DNA of 64,000 nucleotides, taken from NCBI RefSeq assembly GCF_003148685.1, contig NZ_QGGR01000011.1, positions 62,001-126,000 of the forward strand, in the 5' to 3' direction. Positions 25,152-33,686 of this stretch are shown here, in pieces. Each line of letters starts with the position of its first letter. Within the stretch, counting starts at the first letter, position 1. The translations under genes were made by a program, and so were the position numbers. Source of the stretch: Actinoplanes xinjiangensis (GTDB lineage: Bacteria > Actinomycetota > Actinomycetes > Mycobacteriales > Micromonosporaceae). Below the pieces are notes generated by a model that saw only the letters and a program-made list of their open reading frames with translations, was not told the DNA's origin and searched no databases.

Positions 25152-25742
25152 ATGCTGTTGACGATCTCGGGATCGAGTTGTTCCGGAAAGACGACCGTCG
25201 TCCGCGCCTGCGGCCCGGTCGACGGCCTGGTGTGGCACGACTTCGACGAGATCGGCGTGCCGGCCGGCGCGGACGTGGTCTGGCGCCAGCGCAGCCTGGA
25301 GCAGTGGATCCGGCGGGCGCTGCGCTATCAGGCCGACGGCCGGGACATGCTGCTCACCGGCCAGTCGCCGCTCGGCGAGGTGCTGGCCTGCCCGTCGGCG
25401 ACCGCCCTGAACGGTGTCGCCGCGTGCCTGCTCGACGTCGACGACGAGGTGCGTCGGCAGCGCCTCACCCGGCGTGACCCCGGTAAGTGGGACGCCCGGG
25501 CGACCGAGGCGTTCCTCGGCTGGGCGCGGTGGCAGCGCGCGCATGCCGCCGACCGTACCCACCGGCCGGAGGCGATCACCGCCGGTGGATGGGACCGGAT
25601 GCGCTGGGAACGCTGGAACGACCTGCCGCACTGGGCGGTGACGGTGATCGACACGACCGGCCGGACGGTCGGGGAGTCCGCCGCCGACCTGCGCCGCTGG
25701 ATCGACGGTCATCGCCGCCCGGCGAACCACGACATCGCCTGA
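25152..25742 (+). CDS. Small P-loop kinase (CPT/AAA-like)
   Basis: 196 residues. Walker A is GSSCSGKTT at residues 7-15, right after the first strand MLLTIS; then VWHDFDEIGVP and LLTGQSPLGEVL, and an Arg-rich lid RRQRLTRRDPGKW. Typical of small metabolite kinases of unknown substrate. The ATG was chosen because the P-loop then sits at its normal distance and GGAAGA is upstream. The 3' end overlaps the DUF2332 gene on the other strand by 34 bases. Confidence 0.75.
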   Translation: MLLTISGSSCSGKTTVVRACGPVDGLVWHDFDEIGVPAGADVVWRQRSLEQWIRRALRYQADGRDMLLTGQSPLGEVLACPSATALNGVAACLLDVDDEVRRQRLTRRDPGKWDARATEAFLGWARWQRAHAADRTHRPEAITAGGWDRMRWERWNDLPHWAVTVIDTTGRTVGESAADLRRWIDGHRRPANHDIA

Positions 25743-26653
25743 CCGTGCCCGCGGGCCCACGCCAGCGGCACACCGTCGAGGGCGACCACGTTGTGCAGCG
25801 TGTCGTCCGGGGCGGGCGGCAGGCCGTCGAACGGGACGACGCCGGGCGCCTCGACCGAGATCCGATGGCCGGGCAGCGTACCCACGAGTCGCTCGAACGC
25901 CCGCCGCCGTTCGTCGGGCACCTGGTACAGCACGGAGGTGTGGAAGACGACGAGCGTCGCCCCGGCCGGTGCCTGCGCGGCCAGGGCCGGCAGGTCGTCG
26001 ACGAGATCGCCGCGGATCAGGTGCGGGGGATCGGCGGCGGCGATCGCGGCGGCCGCCCGCAGGCGCTCCCGGCGATGTTCGTGTTCCGGCCAGATCAGCG
26101 CGTCCAGCCACGCGATGTCATCGGCGTCGCTCACGCGCAACGGGTTGAGGTCGAGGCCGGCCCGCCACACCACCTCCGGTAGCCGGGCCGGCGGCTCGGT
26201 CCCGGTCAGCTCGCACGCAAGGACCGGACCCGCGGTCCCGAGCAGCCGGTCCCCGTAGCGGTAGGTGTACCGGTCCGGATAGAGACCCAGGCCGGCCGAC
26301 GCGCCGACCTCCAGCAGGGCGAGTGGTTGCGGCAGCCTCTCCAGTACGGGCACCAGCACCGCGCATCTGCCGGGCTCGTTCGTCTGGGTCGCCCGGACCC
26401 GCAGGTTCGCCGCGATCCGATCCCAGTGGGCCACCGTGAAGTCGTGGAACGCCGCCGGATCACCGACCGGGCCACCGAGCAGCCGCACCACAGCGAACAG
26501 CAGGTTCGGCTGCCGCTTGCCCTCGGGAACCGTCGCCAGCAGCTCGAGGATCGTCTCGTCGGCGGCCACCGCGAGCGACAGCCGTTCATAGACGGGAGAC
26601 ACCCCGCGCGCTTCCCGGGCGGCGAATTCGGCATAGGTCGCTGCGGTACTCAT
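25709..26653 (-). CDS. DUF2332 family protein
   Basis: 314 residues in the DUF2332 pattern: AEFAAREARGVSPVYERL near the N-terminus, then PNLLFAVVRLL, LLEVGASAGLGLYPDRYTYRYGD, AGLDLNPL, ALIWPEHEHRRERL and a C-terminal VVFHTSVLYQV. The LLEVGASAGLGL segment is reminiscent of a SAM-binding glycine loop, so a methyltransferase-like fold is plausible but unproven. Confidence 0.85.
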   Translation of the reverse strand: MSTAATYAEFAAREARGVSPVYERLSLAVAADETILELLATVPEGKRQPNLLFAVVRLLGGPVGDPAAFHDFTVAHWDRIAANLRVRATQTNEPGRCAVLVPVLERLPQPLALLEVGASAGLGLYPDRYTYRYGDRLLGTAGPVLACELTGTEPPARLPEVVWRAGLDLNPLRVSDADDIAWLDALIWPEHEHRRERLRAAAAIAAADPPHLIRGDLVDDLPALAAQAPAGATLVVFHTSVLYQVPDERRRAFERLVGTLPGHRISVEAPGVVPFDGLPPAPDDTLHNVVALDGVPLAWARGHGQAMSWFAGRR

Positions 26654-26791
26654 TCCAGCGATCTTGGCACAGTCGCTGCGAAACCGGGCTCCCGCATGAT
26701 CACCTGGAACCGGCGGGCGGGCGACCTCGGCTACGCCGCCCGGACCGTCATTCATCGCGTCGCCAGATTGATCGGCCACGGAGATGACCGC

Positions 26792-28006
26792 CTATCCGAC
26801 CGGAGTCCTCCGGCCCGCGTCCTCGCGGGCGGTGAGCGGCCCGTTCAGGGCGTGGACGACGACGGTCGCGACGGCGGTGACCGCGGCCAGGGCCAGCCAC
26901 GGCACGGCCGGGCCGCGGGCGTACAGGGTGGTGAAGAACGCCGGGGCCAGAATGCTGGCGAAGGCGAAACAGTACTGGTAGATCGCCAGATAGCGGTCCC
27001 GCTGGCCGGGCGGCGCGGCCGCCGCCGACAGGGCGTTCGACAGCGGTGCATGGACCAGGTCGGCGGCCGCGAAGAAGATCAACCCCACCAGGAGGTACGG
27101 GACGAGCGCCGCCGCGGGAACCCGGATCGCCGCCGCGTACAGCAGCGCCCACACCACCCACAGCACGCCGGCCAGCGCGAGTCCCCGCGGTCGTGACAGC
27201 GGCCGCACCAGCCGTACCGCCAGCGCCTGCCCGGACGCGAGCAGTACCGTGTTCGCCGCCAGCAGCGGGCCGACCAGCCAGTCCGGGGCGGGCAGCGCCT
27301 CGATCAGATACACCGGCAACGCGATCCCGATGAACACGCTGCACAGAGCGAACACGCTGTTCACCGCGATCAGCAGCAGGTAGGGCCGGTCGCGCAGCAT
27401 CGTCCGGTAGCCGCCCGGTGCCGGGCCCTCCGGCAGTGCCCGGCGGTCGCGGGGCACCACCAGCAGCAGCGCGCCGGAGAGCAGGAAGGTCGCCGCGTTG
27501 AACAAGACCACCGGCTGGTACCAGCCGTACGCCACGACCAGGCCACCGAGCAGGGTTCCGGCACCCATCGACGCCATCTGGATCATGCCGGTGAGCGCGT
27601 AGCGGCGGTCCGTGCGCTGCCGGTCCTCACCCGGTTCGGCCAGGCCGGCGACCACCGAGAAGAACGACGACCAGAACAGCCGCTGCCCGACCGAGGCGAG
27701 CACGGCCACGGTCAGCACCCCGGCGGCGGAGTGCGCCCAGCCGTACGCCGCGAACGCCGCACCCTGCACCACCTGCGCCACGATCACCCGGTCCAGCGGC
27801 CGGAGCCGGTGCGCCACATGCCCGACCAGCAGCGGCACGGGCAGGGACGCGACCGCGGCCGCGCTCAGCAGCAGGCCCACCGTGCCCAGCGACAGCCCGG
27901 TGACCTCGGTGAAGTACAGCAGCGACACCGGCAGGAACAGGCCGCTGCCGAACATGTCGACGGCGAGGGCGCAGGCGAGCGGAATCAGTCGTCGGCGTTC
28001 GGGCAT
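26792..28006 (-). CDS. Major facilitator superfamily exporter
   Basis: 404 residues with about 12 hydrophobic helices and the cytoplasmic loop VAHRLRPLDRV after helix 2 in the place of the MFS motif A. The second half begins RTMLRDRPYLLLIAVNSV. Drug/proton antiporter-like architecture; no regulator beside it, substrate unknown. Confidence 0.85.
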   Translation of the reverse strand: MPERRRLIPLACALAVDMFGSGLFLPVSLLYFTEVTGLSLGTVGLLLSAAAVASLPVPLLVGHVAHRLRPLDRVIVAQVVQGAAFAAYGWAHSAAGVLTVAVLASVGQRLFWSSFFSVVAGLAEPGEDRQRTDRRYALTGMIQMASMGAGTLLGGLVVAYGWYQPVVLFNAATFLLSGALLLVVPRDRRALPEGPAPGGYRTMLRDRPYLLLIAVNSVFALCSVFIGIALPVYLIEALPAPDWLVGPLLAANTVLLASGQALAVRLVRPLSRPRGLALAGVLWVVWALLYAAAIRVPAAALVPYLLVGLIFFAAADLVHAPLSNALSAAAAPPGQRDRYLAIYQYCFAFASILAPAFFTTLYARGPAVPWLALAAVTAVATVVVHALNGPLTAREDAGRRTPVG

Positions 28007-28121
28007 CCGGACTGTCTAACAGAACCGGCCCATCGATTCCGCTGGATTATCATGCGGCCGGCGCGCCCCACCGGTCCGGGGTGCCGATCGGGCGCCGGTG
28101 TCCCGCCCTACGATCGTCGGC

Positions 28122-28853
28122 ATGGCGACGCGGCTGGTGCAGATCAACATGAAGGCGAAGGACGACAACGCGCTCGGCGGGTTCTGGGCGCAGGCGCTGG
28201 GGTGGGCGGTCTCCAGCGAGGGACCCGGCGTGACCAACCTCGAACCGGAGGGCTTCGACTATCCCGACCCGGCCGCCGTCTGCATCGACCTCATCGTCTC
28301 CGCGGAACCCAAGACGGTCAAGAACCGGGTGCACCTCGACCTCGCCGCCACCTCGCCGGCGCACCGGTCCGACCTCGTCGCGCGCCTCACCGGCCTCGGT
28401 GCGACACCCGTCGACGTCGACTCGGGCGACGTCGGGCGCACGGTGCTGGCCGACCCGGAGGGCAACGAGTTCTGCGTGCTGGACGCGCTGTACGAACAGA
28501 CCGGGCCGATCGCGTCGGTCGTGGTCGACTGTGCCGACCCGCGGGCCATGGCCCGGTTCTGGGGCTCCGCCATGGACTGGAGCGTGCACAGTGTGACCGG
28601 CGACGAGGCGGTGCTGCGCTCCGCCGCGGGTGTCGGGCCGTACCTCCGGTTCGTCCGTGTGCCCGAGCCGAAGACCGGGTGGAACCGGGTGCACCTCGAC
28701 GTCCGGCCGTACCCGGGTGACGACCCGCAGGCCGAGGCGGCGCGACTGCGTGCGCTCGGCGCCACCGCCGTCGACCTCGGTCCGGACCCGGTGCCGTGGA
28801 CGGTGCTGGCCGATCCGGAGGGCAACGAGTTCTGCCTGCTCGCCCCGAGCTGA
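28122..28853 (+). CDS. Duplicated-VOC (glyoxalase-like) protein A
   Basis: 243 residues made of two homologous VOC modules: each has a FW(A/G)xA(L/M)xW segment (FWAQALGW; FWGSAMDW), an RVHLDL/RVHLDV strand and a closing TVLADPEGNEFC. These proteins bind small molecules or catalyse isomerisation or ring opening with a metal; the role here is unknown. The ATG is preceded by TACGAT eight bases upstream, so the mRNA is probably leaderless. A close paralogue with the same promoter pattern lies at 52777-53511. Confidence 0.88.
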   Translation: MATRLVQINMKAKDDNALGGFWAQALGWAVSSEGPGVTNLEPEGFDYPDPAAVCIDLIVSAEPKTVKNRVHLDLAATSPAHRSDLVARLTGLGATPVDVDSGDVGRTVLADPEGNEFCVLDALYEQTGPIASVVVDCADPRAMARFWGSAMDWSVHSVTGDEAVLRSAAGVGPYLRFVRVPEPKTGWNRVHLDVRPYPGDDPQAEAARLRALGATAVDLGPDPVPWTVLADPEGNEFCLLAPS

Positions 28854-28917
28854 CCGGAACGCCGAGGGCCGGCCACCTGCGGTTGGCAGGGAGCAGGTAG
28901 TCGTGCATACTTGACGC

Positions 28918-29148
28918 ATGCCTACAGTCACTAGTCTAGATCGCGCGCGTCTGCGGTTGTACGGCGCCCATGAGATCCGCCTGCATTTCGGCGGCATCAG
29001 CCGGCAGCGCGTCTATCAGCTCACCAGCCGCACCGACTTCCCCGAGCCGGTCGCCGACCTGGCCCAGGGCAAGGTGTGGCTGGCCGACGAGGTGGAGGCG
29101 TGGCGTGCCGCCCGCCAGGCCGTCATCATCAAACACCGCCGTCAGTGA
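28918..29148 (+). CDS. AlpA/MerR-like helix-turn-helix protein
   Basis: 76 residues: YGAHEIRLHFGGISRQRVYQLTSRTDFPEPVADLAQGKVWLADEVEAWRAAR is the winged HTH of the AlpA/excisionase-like group. Such small proteins can be excisionases or regulators; no integrase or attachment site is visible nearby, so a free-standing regulator is the safer reading. CATACT lies six bases before the ATG (leaderless). Confidence 0.72.
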   Translation: MPTVTSLDRARLRLYGAHEIRLHFGGISRQRVYQLTSRTDFPEPVADLAQGKVWLADEVEAWRAARQAVIIKHRRQ

Positions 29149-29191
29149 CCGGCGCCGTCAGTGACCGGCCGCGCGGAGAGTGCCGCCCGGG

Positions 29192-29818
29192 TCACCGGGG
29201 CCGGGTCTTCTTCCAGTCGTAACCGACCGTGTCGGACTCCTCGGTGTCGGCCCGCCGGCACACCTCACGCACCACCGCATCGACACTGGCCCGCTCGTCG
29301 GACCCGATCATCGGTACGGCCCACCCGCACCCCGCCAGCTCGAAATGCTGCTGCCAGCCCCGCCAGGCCCGCAACTCCGCCAGCCGCAGCGACGTCGACC
29401 CGCCCATCTCCCCGTGGCCGCCGTTGATGGACTCGCCGATCAGAAACGGCCGCGCCCCGAACGGCACCACACACACGTAGTAGACGTGATGGGTCGGATG
29501 CTCCGGCGTCGGCGCCTGATTGCGGTACGCCACCCGCAGCAGCTGATTGTCCCGGTCCCGTCCCTTGATCGGCGTCGACGCACCGTACAGATACTCCGAC
29601 TCCAGGGCCAGCCCGCCGCGCCACCACACCCGCCGCGCCCCGAAGTCCAGATGCTTGAACCGTTCCGGCGACGCGAGCGCCGACCAGTCGCGTTCCGGCC
29701 GCTCCCGCTGCAACCGGGCCACCGAACAGTCGAACAGCCGGACCTCGCCCGGCTCGAACTCCAGGGCGAGCTGCCATCGCTCCGTCGGAACGACCCGGGT
29801 CAGCGCTGGAATGGGCAC
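29192..29818 (-). CDS. DUF2442-like protein with C-terminal extension
   Basis: 208 residues. The first 80 or so match DUF2442: LALEFEPGEVRLFDCS, then a loss-tolerant loop, FKHLDFGARRVWWRGGLALESEYLYG. DUF2442 proteins are usually stand-alone, about 80-100 residues, and often paired with DUF4160. Here an extra 110 residues follow (HVYYVCVVPFGARPFLIGESINGG, then AWRGWQQHFELAG) that I do not recognise. No DUF4160 partner is adjacent. GTG start with TAATGA seven bases upstream. Confidence 0.6.
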   Translation of the reverse strand: MPIPALTRVVPTERWQLALEFEPGEVRLFDCSVARLQRERPERDWSALASPERFKHLDFGARRVWWRGGLALESEYLYGASTPIKGRDRDNQLLRVAYRNQAPTPEHPTHHVYYVCVVPFGARPFLIGESINGGHGEMGGSTSLRLAELRAWRGWQQHFELAGCGWAVPMIGSDERASVDAVVREVCRRADTEESDTVGYDWKKTRPR

Positions 29819-29912
29819 GCGGCCATCATTACACCTCGAAAACCAGTGGCGCGCCGGTGCGGCAGCCGCGTAGTTTCCCGGCCGCGAACACCGTCACTTC
29901 GAGGAGGCCGTC

Positions 29913-30156
29913 ATGGACACCGATTACGACGCCGAGGCGTCCTTTTGAGCCGACCAGCAAACGGCGTAGGGGGTTCCCTCTAGCGAGACGCAGGTCAAAC
30001 GCGGCGACCGTACGGTCGGCGCCGACACCGAGCTGATCGAGAAGCTGGGCGGGAACGACCCGTGCCCGTGCCGCTCCGGGCGGCGGTTTCCGCCGGTGCT
30101 GCCGACGCGGCGGCCGGTATGACGACACCAACGGGCACTACTACGTGCGGGACTGA
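29913..30156 (+). pseudogene. Degenerate SEC-C metal-binding domain gene
   Basis: A strong GAGGAGG site starts the frame MDTDYDAEASF, which meets TGA at 29946 and TAG at 29967. The same frame continues to NDPCPCRSGRRF, and after a one-base slip near 30090 the next frame gives RRCCRRGGRYDDTNGHYYVRD and a stop. Joined, this is a clear SEC-C zinc-binding motif (CPC then RRCC). Two in-frame stops and a frameshift mark it as a pseudogene unless the sequence is in error. The rest of the 377-bp gap around it holds nothing else I can support. Confidence 0.65.
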
Positions 30157-30195
30157 TCGATGAGATGGCGTCGCCTCGACGGCGGCGCCATCGCC

Positions 30196-30846
30196 CTATC
30201 GGCCGGCCGACGGGGCGACGACCACCGTGGTCTGCGGATCGTGGGCGATCCGTGGCGGCCCGGCGGCGATCAGGGTGGCCCGGGACCACGGCTGTTCGCG
30301 CAGCAGGAACGGCAACTCCTCCCGCATCCAGTTCGCCACGTGCTCGCGGTGCTCCGGGGAGTCGCCGTCGCGGGCCAGCAGCAGGCGGTCCTGGTCGTCG
30401 AGGTCGCCCTGGAGGTAGATCGAGGCGTCCAGCCATCGGGCCAGCTCCTCGCGGATGACACCGGTGCCCTCCACCCAGACGAAGTCCAGACCGGCGGGAA
30501 CGGTGATCGATCCCGGTCGCCCGTGGCTGATCCACGCGTCGGGCCGGTGATCGACCGGCTCCCCCCGGTGCAGCGGCTGCAGGACGTGGCCGGCCAGCAG
30601 GGGGCCCCAGTCGAAACAGGCATGGTTCCAGGCGACGTCGTCGGTGTGCACGACGGCGGAGTTCGGCACCGCGTCACGCAGCCGGGCGGCCAGTGTCGTC
30701 TTGCCGGCGCCGCCGCGGCCGTCGATCGCGATCACCCGGGGCCGGCCGCCGACGCCGGGGGACGCCGCGCGCAACGAGGTCACGACGTCGGTCAGGGGAA
30801 CCACCCGCCAGCCGGTCGCCTCGATCTCACCGGGATGCAGGCGCAT
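30196..30846 (-). CDS. Uridine-kinase-like P-loop kinase
   Basis: 216 residues with VIAIDGRGGAGKTTLAARL (Walker A around residues 43-51) and VVHTDDVAWNHACFDWGPLL, the arrangement of uridine kinase-like proteins, where the Asp pair after strand 2 binds substrate and metal. Cytoplasmic small-molecule kinase, substrate unknown. Its start overlaps the upstream gene by 20 bases, so the two form an operon. Confidence 0.75.
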   Translation of the reverse strand: MRLHPGEIEATGWRVVPLTDVVTSLRAASPGVGGRPRVIAIDGRGGAGKTTLAARLRDAVPNSAVVHTDDVAWNHACFDWGPLLAGHVLQPLHRGEPVDHRPDAWISHGRPGSITVPAGLDFVWVEGTGVIREELARWLDASIYLQGDLDDQDRLLLARDGDSPEHREHVANWMREELPFLLREQPWSRATLIAAGPPRIAHDPQTTVVVAPSAGR

Positions 30847-31162
30847 CCGACTGTCCCATGCGTTCGTCGCCGGTGTCGAAGAACGTGTCCAGGTATTCGC
30901 GGGCCGGCAGGGCGCTGGTGCGCATCAGGGAGAACACCTCGGCACCGTGGCCGGGGACGTCGTACAGCTGGAAGGCCTGGATCAGGCCGGTGAAGGTGCA
31001 CAGATCCGCGGCGTAGTCCTCCGCGTCGCCCTCGGACAGTGCGATCGCCGTCTCGAAGTCGGGCGCATGCCAGAGCGTCACACGTTCCTCATAGGTCGGC
31101 GTCTCGGCGAGCCCGTGGAACTCGAACACACATCGAGTGCTGTACCAGTTGTTGTCGGCCAC
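30827..31162 (-). CDS. DUF4288-like small protein
   Basis: 111 residues from a GTG: WYSTRCVFEFHG, YEERVTLWHAPDFETAIALSEGDAEDYA, FQLYDVPGHGAEVFSLMRTSALPAREYLDTFFDTGDER. The WY(S/A)xRCVF start and EVFSL(x)R...YLDTFFDTG end resemble DUF4288-type proteins as I recall them. Function unknown. Upstream gene of the kinase. Confidence 0.6.
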   Translation of the reverse strand: MADNNWYSTRCVFEFHGLAETPTYEERVTLWHAPDFETAIALSEGDAEDYAADLCTFTGLIQAFQLYDVPGHGAEVFSLMRTSALPAREYLDTFFDTGDERMGQSDAPASR

Positions 31163-31224
31163 GAGGCCAGCATGGCGTACGCAAACCGGTGTCGCTGCGG
31201 CGAGGGGGGCGGTATGAAGTAGCG

Positions 31225-31341
31225 GTGAGTGAAGAACATCTGCCGGGCGGTAACACCGTCGGGGCGGTACGGATCGGTGACGTCGTCCACAAGCGGGCGT
31301 TGCCGGAGGTGTTCTGGAGGCGGCCCGGCGCGGCACGGTAG
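31225..31341 (+). pseudogene. N-terminal remnant of an aminoglycoside phosphotransferase
   Basis: A 38-residue frame from GTG reads EEHLPGGNTVGAVRIGDVVHK. The pattern LPGGN...GAVRxGDxVxR is the typical opening of actinobacterial APH-type phosphotransferases. The frame then changes character and stops; none of the kinase core follows. This is probably the leftover start of a deleted gene. Confidence 0.5.
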
Positions 31342-31427
31342 GGTGCCGGAGCCCTCATCGGCTGCCTCCGTGCGGTGTGATGGGTTAGCCTCGCCGCAAC
31401 GACACCGCTCGATGACCACACGCTGTG

Positions 31428-31445
31428 CCCGGGAGCGCTCCCGGG
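31428..31445. promoter_or_regulatory. 18-bp perfect palindrome before the mannosyltransferase gene
   Basis: CCCGGGAGCGCTCCCGGG reads the same on both strands and lies 10 bases before the AGGAGG of the following gene. It could be an operator or an mRNA hairpin. It also covers the GTG at 31425, making that start unlikely. Confidence 0.55.
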
Positions 31446-31469
31446 AGCTCTACCAGGAGGGACGTTCCC

Positions 31470-32744
31470 ATTTCTGACGTAGCGTCGGCCCGCACGGACA
31501 GAGCGGCGGACGACAACCCGGAACCGGAGATCCCGCTGAGCCGGAGAGCGCGGCTGCGTGCCTCGGCCGTCGCCGCGGCGCCCGCGATCGGCCTGTACCT
31601 TCTGCTGCGCCTGACCAGCCTCGAAGTGATGCACGTGCTGGCCAGTCACGCGCACGCCCTCGACCCGGGCCGGCAGGTCTACCCGGACGGAACGATCAAC
31701 AACCAGTGGCGCGGCTTCACCTCGATGTGGGACGCGCTCGTGTCCTGGGACGGGCGCTGGTACGCGAAGATCGCCGGCAGTGGCCTGGGCGGGCCGGTCG
31801 GTGCGGTCGACGAGGACGGGGTGCCGTACGAGCTGCGGCTGGCGTTCTTCCCGCTCTATCCGTGGCTGGCGCGCCCGCTGACGTACCTCCCCTTCATCTC
31901 GCCGGCCACCGCCTGCCTGATCGTGTCGTTCGTGGCGGCCATCGCCGCCGCCTGGGGTCTGTATCTGATCGGACGGCACGTCCGCGGTCACCGGGTCGGC
32001 CTCATGCTGGTCGCCGCCTGGGCGCTGGCGCCGGCCGCGATGACGCAGAACGGCGCGTACACCGAGTCGCTGTTCACCGCCCTGGCCGCGTGGGCGCTGT
32101 ACGCCGTACTCAAGGAACGATGGTTGATCGCCGGTCTGCTCGCCGGGGTGAGCGGTCTGAGCCGGCCGACCGCGACCGCGCTGATCGGCACGGTCGGCCT
32201 GGCGGCGCTGGTCGCCGTCTTCTCGCGGCGCGGCGGATGGCGGCCGTACGCGGCGATGGCGCTGGCGCCCGCCGGCCTGCTCGCCTACTTCGCGTTCGCG
32301 TCCGCCCGGCTCGGCGGGTTCGACAGGTACACCAGCATCCACGACAACACGTTCGGCGCCCGCTGGGACTACGGCGAGAACACCTGGAACATGTCCACCG
32401 ACATCCTCATCGGGGTCGACGGCGACAACGCCGACAAACCGATCCGGGTGCTGTCGCTGCTCATCCTGTTCGGGTTCGTGGTGATGTTCGCGCTGCTCAT
32501 ACCGCGTGCCCCGTGGCAGCTGACGGTGTTCGCCGGCGCGATGCTGGTGCTGGCGACGCTGTCGCACACGCACATGTCGATGGCCGGCCGGCATCTGTTG
32601 CCCGCGTTCCCGGTGCTGCTCATTCCGGCGTTCCTGCTGGCCCGCATGTCCAACCGGGACCTCTGGATCGTGCTGGGCGCGGTCTCTCTGTTGTCCGGCT
32701 GGTATGCGGGCTGGCTGCCGTTCATCTCCGGCCAGGCCATCTGA
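31470..32744 (+). CDS. PIG-V/GPI-mannosyltransferase-like membrane glycosyltransferase
   Basis: About 424 residues with some ten membrane helices. The first loop has SWDGRWYAKIAG, a GT-C-type D-x-R/WY motif; FFPLYPWLARPL and QNGAYTESLFTALAAWALYA are hallmarks of the bacterial relatives of PIG-V mannosyltransferases. They use polyprenyl-phosphate sugars to glycosylate external acceptors. A perfect AGGAGG lies nine bases before an ATT codon at 31470, and no ATG or GTG is suitably placed there; the upstream GTG at 31425 lies in a palindrome. ATT may therefore be the start. Confidence 0.82.
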   Translation: MSDVASARTDRAADDNPEPEIPLSRRARLRASAVAAAPAIGLYLLLRLTSLEVMHVLASHAHALDPGRQVYPDGTINNQWRGFTSMWDALVSWDGRWYAKIAGSGLGGPVGAVDEDGVPYELRLAFFPLYPWLARPLTYLPFISPATACLIVSFVAAIAAAWGLYLIGRHVRGHRVGLMLVAAWALAPAAMTQNGAYTESLFTALAAWALYAVLKERWLIAGLLAGVSGLSRPTATALIGTVGLAALVAVFSRRGGWRPYAAMALAPAGLLAYFAFASARLGGFDRYTSIHDNTFGARWDYGENTWNMSTDILIGVDGDNADKPIRVLSLLILFGFVVMFALLIPRAPWQLTVFAGAMLVLATLSHTHMSMAGRHLLPAFPVLLIPAFLLARMSNRDLWIVLGAVSLLSGWYAGWLPFISGQAI

Positions 32745-32747
32745 CCA

Positions 32748-32765
32748 CCGGTCACCGGTGACCGG
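32748..32765 (+). terminator. Palindromic hairpin after the mannosyltransferase gene
   Basis: CCGGTCACCGGTGACCGG is a perfect 18-bp palindrome four bases past the stop codon and can fold as a hairpin. No T-tract. Confidence 0.5.
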
Positions 32766-32820
32766 CCGGCGCCGGTAAAGGCCGCGCGCCGACCGGAGGC
32801 GACATGCCAGGATGCGCCAC

Positions 32821-33633
32821 ATGTCGATTCGCGCGTTGACGTTCGGGGCGGTGGCGCAGGCCTATGAACGGTTCCGGCCCGGATACCCGGACGAGCTGTT
32901 CACCCTGGTGACCGACTACGCGGAACGACCGGTCCGCAACGCCCTGGAGATCGGCGCGGGGACCGGAAAGGCGACCCGGCTGTTCGCCGGGCGGGGAGTC
33001 GCCGTCACCGCCACCGAACCGGACGCGGCCATGCTCGCCGAGTTGCGCAGACACGTCCCGGTCACCGTCTCGCCGGTGCGGGCGGCGTTCGAGGACGTCC
33101 GGACCGGGGAGCGGTTCGACCTGGTCTTCGCCGCCGCCGCCCTGCACTGGACGCGACCGGACGGCCGGTGGCCGCGGGTCGCCGGGTGGCTGCGGCCCGG
33201 TGGGGTGTTCGCGTCGTTCGGCGGGCCGATGCAGTTGGCGGATCCGGCGGTGGAGGAGGCGGTCCGCACGGCCCGGGCGCCGTTCCTGGACAGCGACGAG
33301 ATCCCGTCACCGGACGGCACGCCGGCGGAGGAGCCCATGCAGTGGCCGGGCACCGAGTTGCGGCAGTCGCCGTTCTTCACCGACGTGCGGCAGCACGTGG
33401 TCGAACGGCGCCTGACGATGAGCGCCGCCGACTTCACCGGTCACCTCTCGACCGTCTCGGCCTACCTCGAACTACCGCCCGCGACACGGGGGCAGGTGTT
33501 CCGCCGCATCGAGCAGGTGCTGCCGGAGACCGTCGAGCTGACCGCCGACATCATCGTCCACCTGGCCCGGCGGGTGGGCCGGGCGGACGGCGACGGACCC
33601 CGGAGCCGGGTGCCGGACCACCCGGACCGGTGA
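32821..33633 (+). CDS. Class I SAM-dependent methyltransferase
   Basis: 270 residues; opens with RALTFGAVAQAYERFRPGYP like the protein at 3932, then ALEIGAGTGKATRLF (motif I), VTATEPDAAML (motif II), LVFAAAALHWT and VAGWLRPGGVFASFGG. The C-terminal 110 residues form a substrate cap with MQWPGTELRQSPFF. Substrate unknown. The tail beyond about residue 250 is low-complexity. Confidence 0.85.
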   Translation: MSIRALTFGAVAQAYERFRPGYPDELFTLVTDYAERPVRNALEIGAGTGKATRLFAGRGVAVTATEPDAAMLAELRRHVPVTVSPVRAAFEDVRTGERFDLVFAAAALHWTRPDGRWPRVAGWLRPGGVFASFGGPMQLADPAVEEAVRTARAPFLDSDEIPSPDGTPAEEPMQWPGTELRQSPFFTDVRQHVVERRLTMSAADFTGHLSTVSAYLELPPATRGQVFRRIEQVLPETVELTADIIVHLARRVGRADGDGPRSRVPDHPDR

Positions 33634-33686
33634 CTTGCCCGCAGTGACGGGCGGAGGACCGGGGCGCCGATCGTAATTTGATCATC

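Noticed and set aside
28918..29148. Excisionase of an integrated element
   Set aside because: The HTH protein looks AlpA-like, but there is no integrase, tRNA end or attachment repeat nearby.
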